Source: Acidimicrobiaceae bacterium (GTDB lineage Bacteria; Actinomycetota; Acidimicrobiia; Acidimicrobiales; UBA8592). Taken from it: a DNA stretch of 44,661 nt. The stretch covers positions 12,319-56,979 of the forward strand of contig PBPU01000032.1 in the NCBI GenBank assembly GCA_002724825.1, in the 5' to 3' direction. Below the pieces are notes generated by a model, which saw only the letters and a program-made list of their open reading frames with translations, was not told the DNA's origin and made no database searches. The first letter of the stretch is position 1; the number at the start of each line of letters is the position of its first letter. Position numbers and translations under genes: made by a program. Shown here piece by piece: positions 42,802 to 44,661 of this stretch.

Positions 42802-44661
42802 TTTCGCCCCGCGTTTCGTAAATCCAATATCCCCCGGTGCTATAAACTAACGCACCAAAATAGTTAAAATAGGAGTCATCAATATCTTGGGTTCGACCAC
42901 CTTCAGAAATAAACATAGATTTTTCGTATGGTCCAACAACAATGTAGTCGATATCGTAGCGACGGATAATTGCATCGGCTTCACTTGGGTTTGCATAAAG
43001 GTTCTTTAGATCTTTATCTCGCGTGTACCAGTCAACGCCTAGATCATTTAGCCTCCCTGGAGAGCCTGAAACAACCGTACGTCCTGCTAATGCCCGCACA
43101 GGATGAACATTGGTATTCGCGCTAGCAAACACGGCGTCCTGATTAGTATTGTCTCTGACCCATTCTCCAACCAAAACATCCTCTCCAGAAAGATAATTAG
43201 CTGGGTAAGGACCAGAGCTGCCTTCAAAGGCTCGCCATATGTCTAAAGTTCCTGACGAAGCCAATGAGAAGATTAGTAATACGGCTAAAATTTTTGTTGC
43301 GCTCGAATGAAAAAATAAACGGCTCAACACCTCCCCGACTAATGGCGATGCTAAGAGAAGAAAGAAAACAACATATTTGGCATTATTTCCAGGCCAGAAG
43401 TGCCAAATAGCTATATTCGGGATAATGAGAAGCACATAAATAGGGAGGAATCTGTAGCCGAACTTCTTAATAGTAATTAACGTTCCCGCAAGCGCTAATG
43501 GGATGAACAGGCCAGTATTTAAAAACCAGAAAGACAAAAAATCAAACGGAGTTCGTTCCCATGATGATTTCCCCAACATCCAAAACGAATGCCAATCTGA
43601 ACCATCTCGTTCGGGAAGCTGCCACAGAAGAATGGGTATACCTAAAGAAAGACTAGGGAGTAAAAAAAATAACCAAGATCTACTTCTATATATAAAAGCC
43701 CAACATCCTCCCATAAGAAGGACAGCCCCAAAAGCAAAAACATGAAAAACTGGAAGAACACCTACGAAAATACCTGCAAATAGATACGGCTTAACGTTGT
43801 GCCGGTCTCTGTTCATCCACAAAAGAAAAATTACAATTAAGGTTGATGAGAAGCCAATAAGCGTTGGTCGTTGAGGGTACAAAAATCCGGTGACTGGATT
43901 ATCTACCCAGTTTCTATCAAAGCCATCGAATGAGTAACTCCTAGGTAAATCTGCCAGAATCGAAATCCCCCGCTCAGGAAGGTCTTCAATAAAGAAGCGG
44001 TAGAGAGCACCTGTTCCCCCTGCTGTAAGAAACACGCCTACAGATACGCCAGCAGCTACCCTATTGGAACAAAGCTTCTCGCACACTATGAACATCACAG
44101 CGGGAAAAGCTATTGCTAAAACAGCAGTGGAAACCTCTAGCGAACCCATCAAGCTCAAACCGAGAGGAACAAACATTGCCGAGAACCAATCTACGCCAAA
44201 ATGGTATGCAAAACTTTCTCCAGCTGCAGTTGGAAGATCCAGTGAGAAATTGTCTGAATAAGCAAAGGAGGCAACGTACGACAGGTGTGCCGACCAATCT
44301 CCATACACGGAAAGATGGCCAGCTGATATTCCACCATCCAACGTTTTACCAAATGCATTTTGGAGAATACGGATTGCCATCACTGCACTGACTAACAGAA
44401 TTCCAATAAGCGGCTTAGGGCTATCCTTATCTTTCCAGGAGTGTGTTGTCCTGTGCCGAAAGCTAGTTAGTTCTAGCTTGATTGTCTTTCTATTGAAAAA
44501 AACCAGTGGCGAAACCATAACGGCACATAAGGAAAAGGTGATTAAAACCATTAGGCCAGTTGCTCTCATCAGCGACGCAACAGCGAAACCTACAATTGAG
44601 ATTACTACTGAGCCGATCACCACCCCGAAACACACTCTCTCTTCAAGCCGCAAATCGATAC
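42794..44661 (-). CDS. Large polytopic membrane protein, 5' end outside the window
   Basis: At least 619 residues; the frame stays open to the right edge, so the start may lie outside, and the TTG at 44653 is only a possible one. About twelve hydrophobic segments precede an external C-terminal domain. That domain has EWVRDNTNQDAVFASAN, HPVRALAGRTVVSGSPG and YDIDYIVVGPYEK. The last resembles the end of the giant fusion gene (YEVKYVIVGVQEYR). An early acidic-His motif (GDWSAHLSYVASF) may fit GT-C-type or DUF2298-like chemistry. Function is probably transfer of sugar to a lipid or surface polymer. It overlaps the Agl23-like gene by 8 bp on the same strand. Confidence 0.7.
   Translation of the reverse strand, partial: IDLRLEERVCFGVVIGSVVISIVGFAVASLMRATGLMVLITFSLCAVMVSPLVFFNRKTIKLELTSFRHRTTHSWKDKDSPKPLIGILLVSAVMAIRILQNAFGKTLDGGISAGHLSVYGDWSAHLSYVASFAYSDNFSLDLPTAAGESFAYHFGVDWFSAMFVPLGLSLMGSLEVSTAVLAIAFPAVMFIVCEKLCSNRVAAGVSVGVFLTAGGTGALYRFFIEDLPERGISILADLPRSYSFDGFDRNWVDNPVTGFLYPQRPTLIGFSSTLIVIFLLWMNRDRHNVKPYLFAGIFVGVLPVFHVFAFGAVLLMGGCWAFIYRSRSWLFFLLPSLSLGIPILLWQLPERDGSDWHSFWMLGKSSWERTPFDFLSFWFLNTGLFIPLALAGTLITIKKFGYRFLPIYVLLIIPNIAIWHFWPGNNAKYVVFFLLLASPLVGEVLSRLFFHSSATKILAVLLIFSLASSGTLDIWRAFEGSSGPYPANYLSGEDVLVGEWVRDNTNQDAVFASANTNVHPVRALAGRTVVSGSPGRLNDLGVDWYTRDKDLKNLYANPSEADAIIRRYDIDYIVVGPYEKSMFISEGGRTQDIDDSYFNYFGALVYSTGGYWIYETRGENG

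Overview
The window looks like a piece of an actinobacterial chromosome, most likely a free-living, probably marine Acidimicrobiia-type lineage with moderate GC (composition judged by eye, not counted). The pointers are an actinobacterial-type SerC and DapD, mycobacterial-looking thiolase, acyl-CoA dehydrogenase, CoA-transferase and crotonase proteins, a 'sunset' motif membrane protein, and a membrane protein resembling GlpR/SepX beside a molybdopterin cluster. The taxon is inference. No insertion sequences, phage genes, CRISPR arrays or integrase genes were seen. Genes are tightly packed, and most tail-to-tail pairs are separated by 4-22 bp or overlap.

Layout. 1-1148: the 3' end of a secreted beta-propeller protein, a strong hairpin, and a small membrane-anchored protein. 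1162-9839: serine and amino-acid metabolism (serA, an aspartate-type aminotransferase, serC) mixed with an amidohydrolase plus thioesterase pair, an S9 peptidase and a YqgE/AlgH protein that appears to start at CTG. 9862-16557: an acyl-CoA island with a CaiB/BaiF-like protein whose halves are in swapped order, a small conserved Cys protein, an acyl-CoA ligase, a crotonase whose C-terminal-like helices precede its core, a thiolase and an acyl-CoA dehydrogenase. 16595-22446: rsgA, dapD, an EamA exporter, a CitE-like lyase translationally coupled to acetoacetyl-CoA synthetase. 22501-26011: tRNA-Ala(CGC), a GlpR/SepX-like membrane protein, moaC, moaA and moeA, all on the minus strand. 26074-30811: plsY, an FmdB-type zinc ribbon, uppP and the tldE/tldD pair. 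30899-35880: an FlK-like thioesterase, a flippase-like UPF0104 protein, a PAP2-family phosphatase, dxs and an nfuA-like gene. 35980-44661: three very large polytopic GT-C-type membrane proteins, one of which fuses an N-terminal glycosyltransferase-like half to a YYY-motif DUF2298-type half; the last runs off the window.

How they may work together. Dxs (isoprenoid precursors), UppP (undecaprenyl phosphate recycling), PAP2, the flippase-like protein and the GT-C proteins are all consistent with polyprenyl-linked glycan assembly at the envelope, although only the last group is adjacent. The acyl-CoA island encodes ligase, dehydrogenase, hydratase, thiolase and CoA-transferase activities, enough for a beta-oxidation-like route whose substrate cannot be told from sequence. 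The moeA-moaA-moaC-glpR-like arrangement recalls the corynebacterial gephyrin/GlpR division module and is among the most testable observations here.
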